From positions 271,871 through 335,870 of the forward strand of contig NW_006763155.1 in assembly GCF_000264905.1 (NCBI RefSeq): a DNA stretch of 64,000 bases, given 5' to 3'. Shown piece by piece: positions 1-12,890 of the stretch (position 1 is its first letter; the number at the start of each line of letters is the position of its first letter). The notes under the pieces were generated by a model. That model saw only the letters and a program-made list of their open reading frames with translations. It ran no database searches and had not been told where the DNA came from. Origin of the DNA: Stereum hirsutum FP-91666 SS1 (taxonomy: Eukaryota; Basidiomycota; Agaricomycetes; Russulales; Stereaceae). The position numbers were made by a program, and so were the translations under genes.

Positions 1-2832
1 CTGGTGGTTGAAAAGCGTGTCTTTGCAACGCGCTACCGCGGTGACCTTTTCTGATTGGACTCTGTACATCTCTTAGCTCGGACTATGCTCTCGAATGGTC
101 ACAGTTCCGACCGTGTTTAATTTGGTCCCCCAACCGTTCCGATCATCCCACCTCGTATATCTCCGCCTAGCCTTGAAAATAGGTGAAGGCGATAATGAGG
201 CAGTGTGGCGCGTGCGGAGATATCGATGTGGCGCAAGTATCTGACCGAAGCTGGCATTATCCCTGTGCTTATTTTCTGTATCACAGTTTCCTCAACGACG
301 GCGACGGCGTCGCCATCCACAACCTGACCAGACGGTCTCCGATAGATGTCAAGAACGACCATTATGATCTTACTTCAACTGGTTCGTAATCGTCGTTTCT
401 GCAGTTTTGCTCTCGAGAGCTGCATTATGAACTGCTCTTGTTCGGTTCTGGGTTGGATCGAAATGTGGCATCATCATCTGCTCAGGCTTCCTAACTGCTT
501 CGTATTGTTCCCCCACACATTCGTGCGCCTTTGACCTCAGCTACGGTTCGAATCCCGGCTGAGTTTCTTCGCCTCCTCTTTCTCCTCGTATGCCCGCCAA
601 CTTCCGATGACCGATACTTTATGATTCAGCTCCATCCTCTCCCAATCCATCTCCGCTGATTATGACTCCTTTCTAGATCTTCTAATACCAGCTTGTCAGT
701 CAACGCAGTCCCATTGGTTTAAACATTTGTACAGGCCGAAATGTACAGTCGAGGTTTGGGAATTCCAGGACCCAAACTACGCCAAATTATTGCGCTTGGA
801 CCGAATGAGCCTATGCATACCCGACAAGGTCGTCTATTCCCGATGGAGCTCGTGGCGGTGGTCCCGTTCGCGGGGCCACTCGGGATGATTCTCTCCAGCA
901 ACGAACGACCAGCGTTATTTCGTCCCTCCCACCGCTGAAAAGATATGTTCAAAAATATAGGTGCTCTCAATCGAGCTCTAAACTCTCCATTCACGAGGCC
1001 TCGAGGCAAACACCGACACTAGCTTATCTGCATAGGCTCTCCGCCACACGCCACACGATGCCGAGCCTCGTCCAGATCGAAGCTCGCATCCACATCAAGG
1101 AACATACTTATTCCTCCGTCGCAAAGGTATTCAGTCATACCTGGACATCCGGGCTTGTGGCATCGACCCTTGGCAGTGCTTACTCGGGCTGCATGTGCAC
1201 ACCTACCGTCGCCTCTGCCCGTATACTCGCCAATACAATCTATCTTCTGGAGATGACATCACTTCTCGACATCTCTGTGCAGCTTGTAATATCGAGGTTG
1301 CATTAGATCGATTCCCAGAGGCGATGAATTCGCCTCCGGCTGCGATTGAGTTGCTGATGGTAATGCTGGTACATTAACAGCCAGCCCCCTTCCTTTATCG
1401 TATGTTCGATGCTCCGGGGAAGGTATAGCGGCTGAATGATCTTCGATCGCGCTGCCACCGCTACTCCTGCATATCCTCACCCATACCCGCGCCAGATAAT
1501 ATGGGGTGCCATACCGTATATGGTGTGCGTGGACCCTTCCTATACCCATCTGGAATGTCATTTTGCTCTTGGATAGAAGTAGCGTATGCCAGTCATTCGG
1601 CGTTCCTGTGCTTGGCGCATTCAAGGGGTAGTCCTGGTGGTCTTACATCGGCTCGAGGCAGAGGCAGTCTCATTTATCCATCACAATTTATCGCAATAAG
1701 AGCAAATGATGAGATCACCGAGACTAGAGGTGCATCGGGGGGAAAGAACGGAAAGTGGCGTTAAGAACACGCACCATCGCTTTTGAATCCCGGACCTCGT
1801 CGGGGTCGGGGATCCGACGTCTGCAGCGGTCATTTGCTCCTTTCAACCTATAGCCTCGACAGTATCAACGATGGGGAGGCAGTATCCAATTGCCTACGCT
1901 CCCTGGGTTGTAGGGCTCGTCTGCGCAGAATAGACCGTTCTCGCCCAATTTTCAACGCGATGTCCTCTGACATACTTGCATCATCAAGGTCGAGAGCCTA
2001 CAATAGCGCAATTATATCTGCCTCGCGTCTTTACTTGTCCGGGGCTCTATCGGCATGCGTCCTGTTCGGTTCTCCGCTGACATGGCCCCTTCTACATATA
2101 CGTGACCGTTGGATGATGCTCATCCCCGGAGCGCTTGCGGTCGAATTACCTTGCTAGCATACACGTGTCAGTGGTGGGTTGTATATCTTGAGTTACTGGA
2201 AACGCCCTTCAAGTAGGGACCTATTGCTCCATCCTCTGGAGTGGAATATATTGCTTGGTCCGGAGTTATTGTTCCACGACCAATACTTTCATCTCGTAGG
2301 AGTGCGATCAGTGCACTTTGTTTACCTCAAGATACACGGTAACAAGTGCACATCATGCGTTATGCCTTGAGTCTGACAGGGTGCAGCACGGAAATCGCGC
2401 ATATAATACTCCGCCAACCTTCGTCCTAACTTGTGAAATGAACTCCATACGTGCTTCATCAGCTACAAACTTTTGGATTTCAGGATCCTGCATGCTTCAC
2501 CCGTCGCACAGATACATACCCGGAAGCGAGCGGATACACGAAAGCGAGCTGCCACAGATGATCGTCGCACTCGCTTCCTCATCCTGGCTCGCTTCCAGGT
2601 TGAGCATTGCACCGTCGACTTTTTCCATTTCAGATGTCGTCCGTTTCATTTCTGATAATTACCTGCGACATTCACTGCCCTGTGAAAGCTCCGGTCCAGT
2701 ACTCAAATACTTCCCCTGTGCCCCCACGGTCTGCGACGCATTGTGAACTACGAAGACGGCAGGTAACTATTATTCTTCATTTTCACTCACGTTTCATCTC
2801 AACAAACTGACTGTTAAGAACATGATAGGATA
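1..2832. other. No supported gene
   Basis: Only short overlapping ORFs are present on both strands. None continues across plausible introns or resembles a family I recognise. A GGTTCGAATCC string near 550 looks like a tRNA T-loop, but no stems form around it. The last few hundred bases must hold the promoter of the decarboxylase that starts at 2833. Confidence 0.5.
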
Positions 2833-4191
2833 ATGCATTTATATCCCAAGACCGCCCTCGTTCGCTACGGCGGATGGCTTCCTCGCAACAGGGAGGCATA
2901 TGAGATGTTTTTCGCTCAGCTCTCCACCAAGGTTTCGGCATATCGCCAGACTGTATCGACTCACATAGAAGCTGTGGCAGACTTTGAACGCGCCGTCATC
3001 GCCGATCCGGAGATGGTCAATCTGGTCGACCAAATGTTTTCCCAAGCTGAACCCATAAATTACGTATGTTATGCCACTTACTTCCATGCCACTCACTGAC
3101 GGGCGTGCTTTCTCTAGATTGAGGACTTTGCCTTTCTTCTCCACTGCCTCGACATTCTACTCCTTGAACCCCCTGGCTTCCTGGAGAACGCACCGCTCGA
3201 CTTCGTTGGGACGCCACTATGCGTCTTATTCGACGTTCTGAGCAATACCGGCGCGGCATACGATCTCTTTCGAAGGCCCGCATTCAACGTCGCTATGAAG
3301 AAACTACTCGATGCTCGTGGCGCATATCTGAAGTCTCCGGAATCGAACAAGACGCTTACCGACCAGAGGGGAGGGTGGTTCAGTGCCGAAGGTTTGGAGA
3401 CGCTGGCGGGCGATGATCGTGGGGAATTCAACGTGACCTACCTCTGTCCTAAACCAGACGAGATAAATCGCGGGTTTCAGTCATGGAACGACTTCTTCAC
3501 TAGAGAGATCCAGGGGTCAGCCCGCCCTATCGTCTCCGATGCCAACCCCGACACAATCCTAAACGCTTGCGAGTCCGCGGTCTTCCGTCTGGCCCGTAAC
3601 GTCAAAGCTCACGATAAGTTCTGGCTGAAAGCCCAGAATTACTCTCTCTGCGATATGCTCAACGGTGACGAGTGTGCCGCAGAGCACTTCGCTGGCGGAA
3701 CAATCTACCAGGCGTACCTCAGCCCCTACGATTATCACCGCTGGCGAGCCCCGATCTCCGGCACCATTATGAAGACTGAGATCATTCCTGGTACCTATTA
3801 CGCAGTCCTACCGGACGAAGGCGCCGCAGACGACGACCCAAACTTCGAGCCAGGATCTCCTTACGGTGCTCTCGTCCGCTCTGAAGCCTGGATTACGCAG
3901 TCCGCCGCTCGAGCCGTCGTCTATATACAGTCAGACAATCCCAAAATCGGCCTCGTCGCGTTCATCGGAGTTGGGATGGTTGAAATTTCTACTTGCGTTG
4001 TGTCGGTAGAAGTGGGGCAGAGGGTCAGACAAGGAGACGGGATTGGGATGTTCCAGTTCGGTGGATCCTCGCACGTTCTGATATTTGGTCCGGACACCAA
4101 CATCACGTTCGTCGAGGATGTCGAGAGGGATGGTATGGTGATGGTCAATAGCCACATCAAGGTCCGGTCCGTGCTTGGTCGAGTCAATTAA
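2833..4191 (+). CDS. PsiD-like aromatic amino-acid decarboxylase, copy 1
   Basis: The gene has two exons (2833-3063 and 3118-4191, 54-bp intron, phase 0) and encodes about 434 aa. The N-terminal part (RYGGWLP, then a helical region to about residue 75) resembles the PSDC domain that precedes the catalytic part of the fungal L-tryptophan decarboxylase PsiD. The C-terminal part is a phosphatidylserine-decarboxylase fold. YHRWRAP (His284) matches the conserved YHR block, and FQFGGSS (Ser394) matches the self-cleavage site that generates the pyruvoyl cofactor. Canonical PSDs have LGST there, whereas PsiD has GGSS as here. Members of this family decarboxylate aromatic amino acids to amines and are soluble. 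The substrate cannot be read from sequence. Arg287 stands where PSD and PsiD usually have His. An in-frame TAA at 2815 supports the start chosen, unless an upstream intron exists. A paralogue lies at 16655. Confidence 0.9.
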
Positions 4192-6442
4192 CCGACTATA
4201 TACCCTGTTCCCTTCACCTTCTCAATCTCCGACCGTACGTCCATACGCAGTTATGATACTTGGACAATCACGAACGAAGTGTGTAGATGCGTTACCTTGG
4301 AGTGCGGTATGGTGTGAATGCATCTCATTCTGTCTCAAGACTGTTTTTGGAAGAAGTGACGGGCACAGTAATAGTCCAGCCTAGCAATGGGGCGACACAT
4401 GAATCCTGAGTAAGACCACTAGGTACTGCGGCTCACGAATTCACATAGTGTTCCAATTCCTTGTTATTCAGAGGGTACTCATCTCGAGGTGGTGTGGATG
4501 TGTTAAACAATCATTTATATGTGGGAGTCAGTATGCCGACGATAACTGCCTTGAGAAGACAGTTCTAAATGCTGAATGAATGAGCAGTGCCAGTTGGAGG
4601 ATTCCACCCGCCGAACCGCGAAACGTACCGCTATGGCCGTGTATAGCAGTATTGTGCGTTGAGATTGTGTTTCAATGGCTAGAGGGCGCAGTAAAATTTC
4701 ACATCTCGTGTGGACGTCGCAACTAAATATCTAGAAGCAGAACAGGGACTTCAAGTTGAGCTGCGCATCGCTCAGCAGAGTCGTACAGGGAAATCGACTA
4801 TCCAAACGTTATGCCTTATTATGTGCGCTTTAGCTCAGTGTTCGTCAGAATCGCGAGTTCTTTAACTGTATGTAATGTAATGTTATGGGTTACACCATCG
4901 AGTAAGCGGTATGTGTTGTTCTGGGACACAGATCCTGAAACAGCGCAGACCCACTAGCAGGAAATGGAGTTCGAGGTGGACTCACTATAGACCGAGACCA
5001 GTTTATCCCACAAGCGCCAGACCCTCGACCTGTGATTATTTTGTCCATTCGTGTTATAACTCTATAGGATAGATGCAGTCCTAATGAGGGTGTAGCCCTA
5101 TCTTTATTTTACGAGAGTTCGAAGTGGTCCTCTTGAAACTCATCGTGGTGGGTGGAAACAGCAGGGTAAAACAAGCTGTAAACGTGTGGTTCCATGTCAA
5201 GAGAGCGAGAAACTAGCGAGGGCGGCTGCATCGGTTGCTCAGCTCTCCAGTCATCATGTGGCAACGCGTTCCACTTGATTCGGGCATCTGTAAAGAAGAT
5301 GACTACTTATATCAGCATAGCTAGCCCGTGTATGTCAATGATCATACTGTTTCTCGTGAAACTATTGCCCTCGAAGAGTACCGGTTAACATCGATACATT
5401 TTGGGTTGAATCCATAGCGCCACAGGCAAACCATGCGAGGACCGAGATGACGAAGAAGCAGCCATTGCTACCGAAGGGTCTACGAAAAAAAACATAATTG
5501 AGCGCTTGAGTTCAAGTATCTCTCCATTCCACGAGAATTGGCGCTGAGGGTTTTCTGAGCGAGCTTATGGCTATTTTCGTCCAGAGGTCTTTAGATCGTT
5601 TCGTCGGCGTTATGGTGGGCGTCTCGTTCAAGCTCCGGATATTTCCGACCGATCTTGAACGCGCTGGGTCTGGATCTGAACATTCGCTCATCTCTTCTCC
5701 GCGCTCTCTCCAGGTGCCTCTCACGGAGCTCATCGTCTCTGTAGTGGAAACGCCTTCGGATCTATTTGGAGTAAGGTTATGTATACAAGCATACAGAACC
5801 TCATCCATCCATCTTCGTTATACAGATGCGGGCTCGAAAGACGGTTCATCGACTCTCGTCAGACTAGGTCAAACCTCGTCAATGATCGGGAGAGCTAATC
5901 GAACTGTGGACCGTGTAATTTGATTGAATTCTCTAAGACTTTTTGTTTCCTCCTCGACTGCTTTCACTCATACAAGTGCCAATGTCTTATAACCGGTGAG
6001 AAAAGTTTGGATGCATTCTGTGTTCGATGGTGCTGGGACTCATCGTGTAGTAAGGCTAGGCTTCCAAAAACGGTTCATGTCGCCACCGCGAAAAACGCGC
6101 ATATCGCTCCTTCCAGAAATTCAGACGTCCTGTACGCTGTTTCGTGGTACCTTATGCTCATTGGAGCCACAGTGAATGTAGGGTAAGACAGTACGGAGGC
6201 ATAGGTTCTTCCGGCACTCGTACTCGCTCGCTGTCATCACCGATAGCTTTGGTAACCTATGTACCGGTCTCGTCATTTGCTGACTCTTTTCTCTCCATAG
6301 ATTGTTTAGGAATGGATAATGTGCACCTGTAATATCATTTCTTGTTCCATATAAGTGCTGCACGCTGTCTGGATCCTCCACCCCAGCTAGTCCCCCTGTG
6401 AAGCTCTTCCACCATCCGTACCTATCAAACACTCCGTGAAAC
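4192..6442. other. Intergenic, no supported gene
   Basis: This 2.25-kb AT-richer stretch lies between the decarboxylase and the P450. One minus-strand ORF of 98 codons (5808-5512) is Ser/Arg-rich, but it matches nothing I know and has no spliced continuation that I could establish. The 3' end must contain the P450 promoter. Confidence 0.45.
6350..6355 (+). promoter_or_regulatory. TATA-like box of the first P450
   Basis: CATATAAG lies about 90 bp upstream of the chosen ATG at 6443. That distance suits a fungal core promoter. The call rests on motif and position only. Confidence 0.35.
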
Positions 6443-8945
6443 ATGTTCCAGCTGGACAATTCGCTCTCGGACTCTGCTGCAGTCACTGTCGCGGCTGTCC
6501 TAACCACTCTCATGGTCGTTATTACCATATCGCACGGAAGGCATTGGTACAGGCAGCGTCACCTACGTCGTATTCCAGGACCACCCTCGCAGTCGTTTGT
6601 ATACGGTTCGTACTATCAGGCACCATGGTTATGTTGCGCTCATTGCAAGGTCTTCAAAGGTAATCTTCAGCAGATCTTCAGCTTACAAGGCTGGGACTTT
6701 CACAAGCGCATGGTACAGCGATATGGGAGGGTGGTCAAAATCTGGGGATTCTTTGGGGTAAATCACCGTTCATTATCAGTGTCGATTAATTGACTCATGG
6801 CATAGATGAATAGGACGCTCAACTGCACATCGCTGATTCAAAAGCTCTATACAATGTTTTGATAAAGGACCAGGATATATTCGAGGAGACAGACGCGTTC
6901 ATTGAGTACGCACAAATACAATTTGCCGAGGATCCTTGTCAAACACGAATCTGGATTGACATTATTGTTCTCAGGGCCAATAAACTGTTCTTTGGACCTG
7001 GTTTGCTCGGTACTCTCGGTTAGCTCTTCCATATTATGTGCGAAGATTCTATTCTGATAGAGAGAATTAGGAGACCTTCATCGACGCCAGCGAAAGCTCC
7101 TCGTCCCCATTTTCTCAGCCAACCACATGCGTTACATGACACCCATCTTCTACAAGATCACACATCAGGTGAAATTTCTAGTGCTTATGTTATATCACTA
7201 GCCCAGATCCTGATAATCTTGTTTTCCGACTATCATAGCTCGAGGATGTACTACGGATCAAGCTAGCCAATGGTCCACAAGAGGTTGACATGAAGGAATG
7301 GATGACCCGCGTTGCATTGGAGATCATAGGCCAGAGCGGGCTTGGATATTCCTTTGAGACACTAGACGAAAGCAAATCAAACCAATATGCGATAGCAGTC
7401 AAGATGCTTTTGTGCGTTATAATATTCAAATACTTTCGTCCATTTTAATAGATCAGCTAATTTGATATACTGAACAACAGCCCGGCCTTTGGTGGCATCC
7501 CAGTACTGCGGAAATTACTTCCATACCTCTGCAATCTGGGTACCCCTTCTCTCCGCCGCTTCGCCGTACGGTTCTTACCTTCCAAGAGCGTTCAGCTGCT
7601 GATCAAGGCAACAAACACCATGGATGAGATGTCAAGGAATATATTTTACGAAAAGAAAGCAGCCTTGAAAAAAGGAGATGATTCAGTCGTGCACCAAATT
7701 GGCGAGGGTCGGGATATCATGAGCATTCTGAGTGAGCTGGTTTCGTGTCACCATATTTTACTTCGCCAAGTCTCAGTCCCTCATTTCAATTCTAGTGCGA
7801 TCAAACCTCAATGGCGACGAAAAGGACCGTATGCCTGACTACGAGTTACTCGGCCAGATGTCGTGGGTGTCGCATCCTCACTTTGCTGATTTTTGTTTGG
7901 CCGAACTGATCGTGATCGTATATATATTTGGTAACATTTACATAGGACTCTAGTGTTTTCTGCGATGGACACGACTTCTGCTGCCTTATCCCGCATCTTC
8001 CTACTATTGTCCCTCAATCCCGAAGTCCAGGACAAGTTGCGTCAAGAGATAGTTGATGCTCGGAAGGAGTACGGCGGTGACATGGATTACGACGATCTCA
8101 ATGCGCTTCCGTATCTGGAGGCCATCTGCAGGGAAACTCTTCGCGCGTAAGGCAAACTATCGCCATTGCATGCAGGTCTTTATCTGACTTCGTCGAACTC
8201 ATTATACTCAAGTTACCCACCCATAAACCAAGCTCCTAGGATGTAAGTTGATTGGCTTTCATCTGTGGCATCGTCTCAGCCTAACCACGGGCTTGCACTC
8301 TTTTTTTGCAGTGCACGTCGGGATACTATCCTTCCTCTGAGGTCGCCGATCAAGGGGAGTGACGGTAGTACCATCAACGAGGTATACGTCCCGAAGAACA
8401 CGACTGTCATCATAGGCATTAGAACCTTGAATACCGATCCGCTCATTTGGGGTCCTGACGCTGCTGAGTGGAAGCCGGAAAGATGGCTCTCACCTCTTCC
8501 AGAGAGCGTGACCAATGCACGCATCCCGGGTGTGTACTCAAATATGTACGTTCACTAGAAAACACCAGGATTCATCCATATGCTCATCGACTACTCCGCT
8601 TAGGTTAACTTTCCTAGGAGGAGGGAGGGCATGCATGTGCGCTCATATCTATCTTCCAATATGTTAATCGACCTGAGCCGGTTTGAACCAGTGGTTTCAA
8701 GTTCTCTCAGATGGAGATCAGTCAGTCTTTTCTTTCCTCTCATTATACCGTCGAAACTTTGTATCGCTTCGCTGACCTTCATCTGCGGGATTTCAGAGAT
8801 AATTCTATCCCTACTCATTCCCAGTTTCCGATTCTCTACCACCGAAAAGAAGACCGACTGGCTCATGGGTATTGTGGCCTTTCCCGTGGTGTTAGGTAGC
8901 ACGAAGCCATCCATGCCGCTGATACTTACACCTATCGAAGCGTAG
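6443..8945 (+). CDS. Cytochrome P450 monooxygenase, copy 1
   Basis: This multi-exon gene encodes an intact microsomal P450 of roughly 500 aa. A hydrophobic N-terminal anchor (residues about 12-30) is followed by the Pro-rich hinge RIPGPPSQ. Later come the I-helix SAMDTTSAAL, the K-helix ETLR (ExxR), PERW, and the haem-binding FLGGGRACIG with its Cys thiolate ligand. The haem motif is split by an intron (8637-8691), and a further intron follows QMEI before KIILSLLIPSFRF. Intron 1 (6606-6659) is 54 bp, in frame and without a stop, so a naive ORF call would translate it. The paralogue at 44309-41836 shows that it is an intron. The enzyme would hydroxylate or otherwise oxidise a small molecule at the ER with a P450 reductase. 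Its location beside a PsiD-like decarboxylase suggests secondary metabolism, but the substrate is unknown. Confidence 0.93.
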
Positions 8946-9707
8946 AGAGCGCGTAGACTGTATGCGGAGACGTTGAGGAGATACATACATATCAGGTGTT
9001 CGAGCAGTATATGATAGATTGTGGACAACGACGGTATAACGTTGCGCTGGGAATTATATTTGCTTTCGCTGTAGATCATTATATAGCTTTCCAGTCGTCT
9101 CAATAGAATACAAAAGAGCAATTGACTTCGACAGCTCTTCCGATATTTTCTTGAATGAATATGATAAAGGATACGTTCCACTTGTAACTCAGTGAGTATG
9201 GACACGGAGCGATTATGCGGAAGAGGTCAAATCGCCGTCCTGTTCTTGACCAGAATGAAAAGAACGTACTGACCCATAAAAGGACAAATAATGAGTTCTT
9301 CTCATCCGACTTGATGAAGATGCCCAACGTTGTTCGAACTTTTACTCGTAGTCCACGGAAAGAGGTGTTCGCATCCCTGTACCCTACCGGCCCCATGATC
9401 TGGATGTGTTCACTCGCAGGAAGCATGACACGGAGAACTCATCGACATCGCGCTTGCAACCTTGTGCCCATAGTTTCATGTTCAGTGAAGTGCCTCGTTC
9501 TTGTTTTCTCATCTAGTTCACGGCCAATTGCGTCGACGAATTCGACGCAACACACTTAAATAAGGTTCATATCCCGCCGCCCATCTCTCCCACGCCAACG
9601 TTGCTGGTCACCGCTTCGCCGCTTTGTTCAAACGCTCACCGCTCGTCTGTTCGTTCTGGTCAGCACCAATCTTTGACACCACCCACCACTACAGATACAC
9701 ATCCCTC
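8946..9707. other. Intergenic, no supported gene
   Basis: This is the 3' flank of the P450 plus the promoter of the DUF6697 gene. A minus-strand ORF across 9205-8600 overlaps the P450 3' exons and is a shadow. Confidence 0.5.
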
Positions 9708-11490
9708 ATGGAATCCTCCTCTATCTCTTCTAGTCAGTCTTTCCTCGACGCCTGTCTCGAGTTGACCGAACGTGCGGAACGGGCTGATAACCTCCAATTG
9801 GAGGTGGATCGCCTCCGAGCGGATAATGAGCTCCTTCGCTCCAGGATCGCAGAGTTGGAGGCGGGGAGCTCTGGACAAGTCTGTTTGAAGGCAGGAATAG
9901 CGTTTCTTCGTAGTCTAACGAATACGGAGGTTGCATCCAAACGGAACGGTGATAGTTTTGGTACAGATGCCGCAATGGTGAGCTGAATTATACTTTCACC
10001 TTCATCCTGTCAATGTCGTTAGTGCTGACCATACGGTATGTCAATGCTCAAAGAATCAACGCAAGCGACAGCGTATTGAGGGTCCTGCTGATCAGAGCGA
10101 CTCTCATTCTCGTCCTCCTCCAAGGCCTGACACAGATGGTGGCGGCGAACCAGAGGTCATTCACATGGGTGATACATCAGAGGTCAGTATACCAAAGTTG
10201 AGGTCGCTTGTCCACTATACATTACTGCTCGTATAACTTGAGACAAAGTACTGATTTTTGCCGTCCGAAATTTCTTCGCAGGACGATGACTTATACTCTC
10301 CCAGCTCTGGAACTGTGATTCCGGCCGAGACTCCCACACTGAACTCGAGTGCTCGTGCTGGGGGCACCGCAAGCACAAGCAAGGTCACGTTAAGGAACAT
10401 TGGCAGTATTCATGAGGACAATAGCCAGCAGAAATCGTGAGTGCCCACACCTGAGCTCCCATGATATATATCTCACGTATTCTCTACGGGACGGGATGCT
10501 TCGCCACACAGTACGAAGGCTGCAGTAAGTCCACTCCTACTTCCTCTCACGCTTTTACTTTGAGTGATCCCGTCGTGTTTCACTGTTACAGAATGAAAAA
10601 CGGTCCATGGCATACTTCGATCACTATGGTCAACTTCCGCCCCTGTGCTCCATCATAATCGACTACCGTGTTTCCAAACCACACCCCACCGCCAACTCCA
10701 ACCACAAGTTCACACCGTTCATCATCCCGCAGAGCCAGTACCCCTCGGTCTCCGCGCCCTCCCACTTGTTCAATACGGTGACGTCTTCAGCGAAGAGCGA
10801 GCTCAAGTGCCTGACCGTCAATGCGTTGTATCAGCCCCATGCGCCGACGAATCCAGGTGAGTTTGGTGTGCTGTTCACTGGGGCTGAGTGGGTGAGGAAG
10901 AGTGATCGAAAAGGTGGCGAAGCATTGTATGATTTGGTGGTTAGAGAGGGAAACAAGGCGTGGAGGTATTACGGGACTTATAAGGCAATACGACTGGAGA
11001 ACTTAGGCAGAGACGAATGGATCGCCGTGGCTAAGGACGTGAGTTGACTGTCCCAATCCTCCCCTTTCTTTTTGATGCCTCGACTGCGTCTAGGATATTA
11101 CTGATATGTGTGTACCTTCGGCCTCCCGTCTCAGGTTCAACAGAGTTGGGCACGCTACTTTGGGACGAATGGTACGGAGTCGCACTTGGCCAAGCGGGCT
11201 GAGGGTGCTCTTACCCTTAGCCGTGATCCTTCCGAAGAAGATATGAAGATCCTGAAGTCCAGGCCGAATTTCCGGTCTGCGAATGTTGATGATATCATGA
11301 AGGCGTGGAGAATCGGTCGTGCGGTGGGTGATACTTTACCTCGGTTCTTTGACTACCGTTTACTTACTTGAGTGCTCGACGTTTTCTGGACGGTGACTAG
11401 CTACCGTTCGTGTGGGGGTTACAATGTGTCGGTTATAACAAGAAGTACCACGACGAAGTGTACGAGGCAGTTCAACGGCTCGAGAAGTAG
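9708..11490 (+). CDS. DUF6697-type protein with N-terminal coiled coil
   Basis: The exon chain begins at ATG 9708 (exon 1 ends 9977, exon 2 is 10054-10182) and ends with TAG at 11488-11490. Residues about 10-52 form a heptad-rich coiled coil (LELTERAERADNLQLEVDRL). A basic stretch, NQRKRQR, could act as a nuclear signal, and an acidic, Ser/Thr-rich linker follows. The C-terminal half (YYGTYKAIRLENL, QQSWARYFG, LPFVWGLQCVGYNKKYHDEV) resembles the basidiomycete DUF6697 domain, whose function is unknown. Exon joins keep frame throughout, so the gene looks intact. It is not an obvious biosynthetic enzyme. A chromatin or regulatory role is only a guess. An upstream in-frame ATG at 9624 exists, but it would precede the coiled coil with unconvincing sequence. 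Confidence 0.72.
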
Positions 11491-12099
11491 GAAGCGAGAG
11501 TGTGCTCAAAAGGAAATCTTGCCGAGCGATGGCCATGAAGCCATTTGAAGTGTAGTCTTGAAGTGTACGAAACGGCAGAGGTCAATATGATAGTCCCTTT
11601 TCTTGCATTTCTTTCGAGCTGAGATTCGCTAAAATTCACCATACTTCCGTTCGCTGAATGGTCCTGATTCTGAGTGGTTCTCGGCATATACGTATTGTCC
11701 TACAGGCTATGATGAATATTTGTATCTGTAGACGGACAGTATGGTACATACAACGACTACGAATTGAACGCTAGTTTCCAAAGCCGGGTTAACAGCGTTA
11801 CCCGTACTACTCAATCTGTTCGCCGTGCGCTTCGTCGAGCATGCACTCATCACGCGTGATCTCACCTCCTCTCCTCTTGGCCTCCCGAGGAATCCACCTA
11901 AAATCCAACGAAACAAAGAAGAAAGATCGATCAGCATCGACCATTGCAGCTCTGAAATCTGCACCCAGCACCCGCACGCGCCTCAAAGACAGCACATCAT
12001 CACGATGTACAACGTAGTACCCACAAAAACAGAATCTCTCGTCACTCAGCGCGCAAATACACCCAGACATCGCACACCCCTCATAGAGCCAGAAACGCC

Positions 12100-12890
12100 A
12101 TCCACCCTATCCTTCGAGTGTCCGGCTCACTGTACATAACTCGGCAACGAGATACCGTCCAGTCGTACACCTTCGTGTTCATCGCCCGTATCTTCAGTAC
12201 CCGGTCTTCGCCATCATTGAAGATGCGCGTGGTGGATTCGGCGAAGAGCGAAGGTCCGGAGGTGGGTGTGAATCATGGAAATGAGGCGGAAGAAAGGGTT
12301 TTCGAGGGTGGATAGGATCGCTTGGGTGTGCTGTGCAGTCAGCGTTGGAGAAATCAGCGAGAAGTTCATAAAACAGAGGAGGAAGAGGGCGGGGATGTGG
12401 TATGAAATGAGGCGTAGAGGAAGTAAGGAAAGCGCTGTGGCGTACGACGTACCTCACCGCTCCTCAAAGCCCCATTGCCCGGAAACCCAAGTACGCCGAG
12501 CATAGACTGTATTCCTGCACCCTCACAAATGCAAAGTCTGCCCGCCCTTGATCAGGCGCAGCTGTGTCTTTCGAGGTTCGGTCGCGAGCGGTAGTGTTTG
12601 AAAGATTCGAAACACTGCGTTGGGTTCGGTGGCTCCTGCCTGGAAAGCCGGAAGGTAAAAGTAATAAGTTCGCTGGGACGCGTTGACATGAGTGGAAGAA
12701 CAGAGACAGCTGATGTGCGGACTGAACAAACTCACCTCGGGTGGAATGCGGTGTATTGGGTATGAGTACTGACAAATCTGGAATATGAGCGGTTACGTCG
12801 ATAGCGAGAGGGCAAAACATGACCTTCAGCATCCACAGGACCAAGGCCGGTAATATCTTCAAAGTATTCGGCACACTTAACCCTTCCTCT
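12100..12890 (-). other. Possible degraded or spliced minus-strand gene
   Basis: Three protein-like blocks on the minus strand could be joined by introns. They are a block ending SRFVSTHTQYTAFHPR before a GTGAGT donor (about 12740), a block SQRTYYFYLPAFQAG...KGGQTLH (about 12680-12530), and a block with STTRIFNDGEDRVLKIRA and SRCRVMYSEPD (about 12240-12130). The frames are not continuous with certainty, and I do not recognise the family. It may be a pseudogene or a poorly resolved multi-exon gene. Confidence 0.25.

Noticed and set aside
525..575. tRNA T-loop-like string GGTTCGAATCC
   Set aside because: No matching T stem, acceptor stem or anticodon arm could be drawn around it.
5512..5808. 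98-codon minus-strand ORF upstream of the P450
   Set aside because: No recognised domain and no spliced neighbours, so chance cannot be excluded.
6121..6528. 135-codon minus-strand ORF
   Set aside because: Its 5' part overlaps the first P450 exon antisense and it shows no family features.
8600..9205. 201-codon minus-strand ORF
   Set aside because: It overlaps the 3' exons of the P450, whose haem motif and C-terminus are clear on the other strand.
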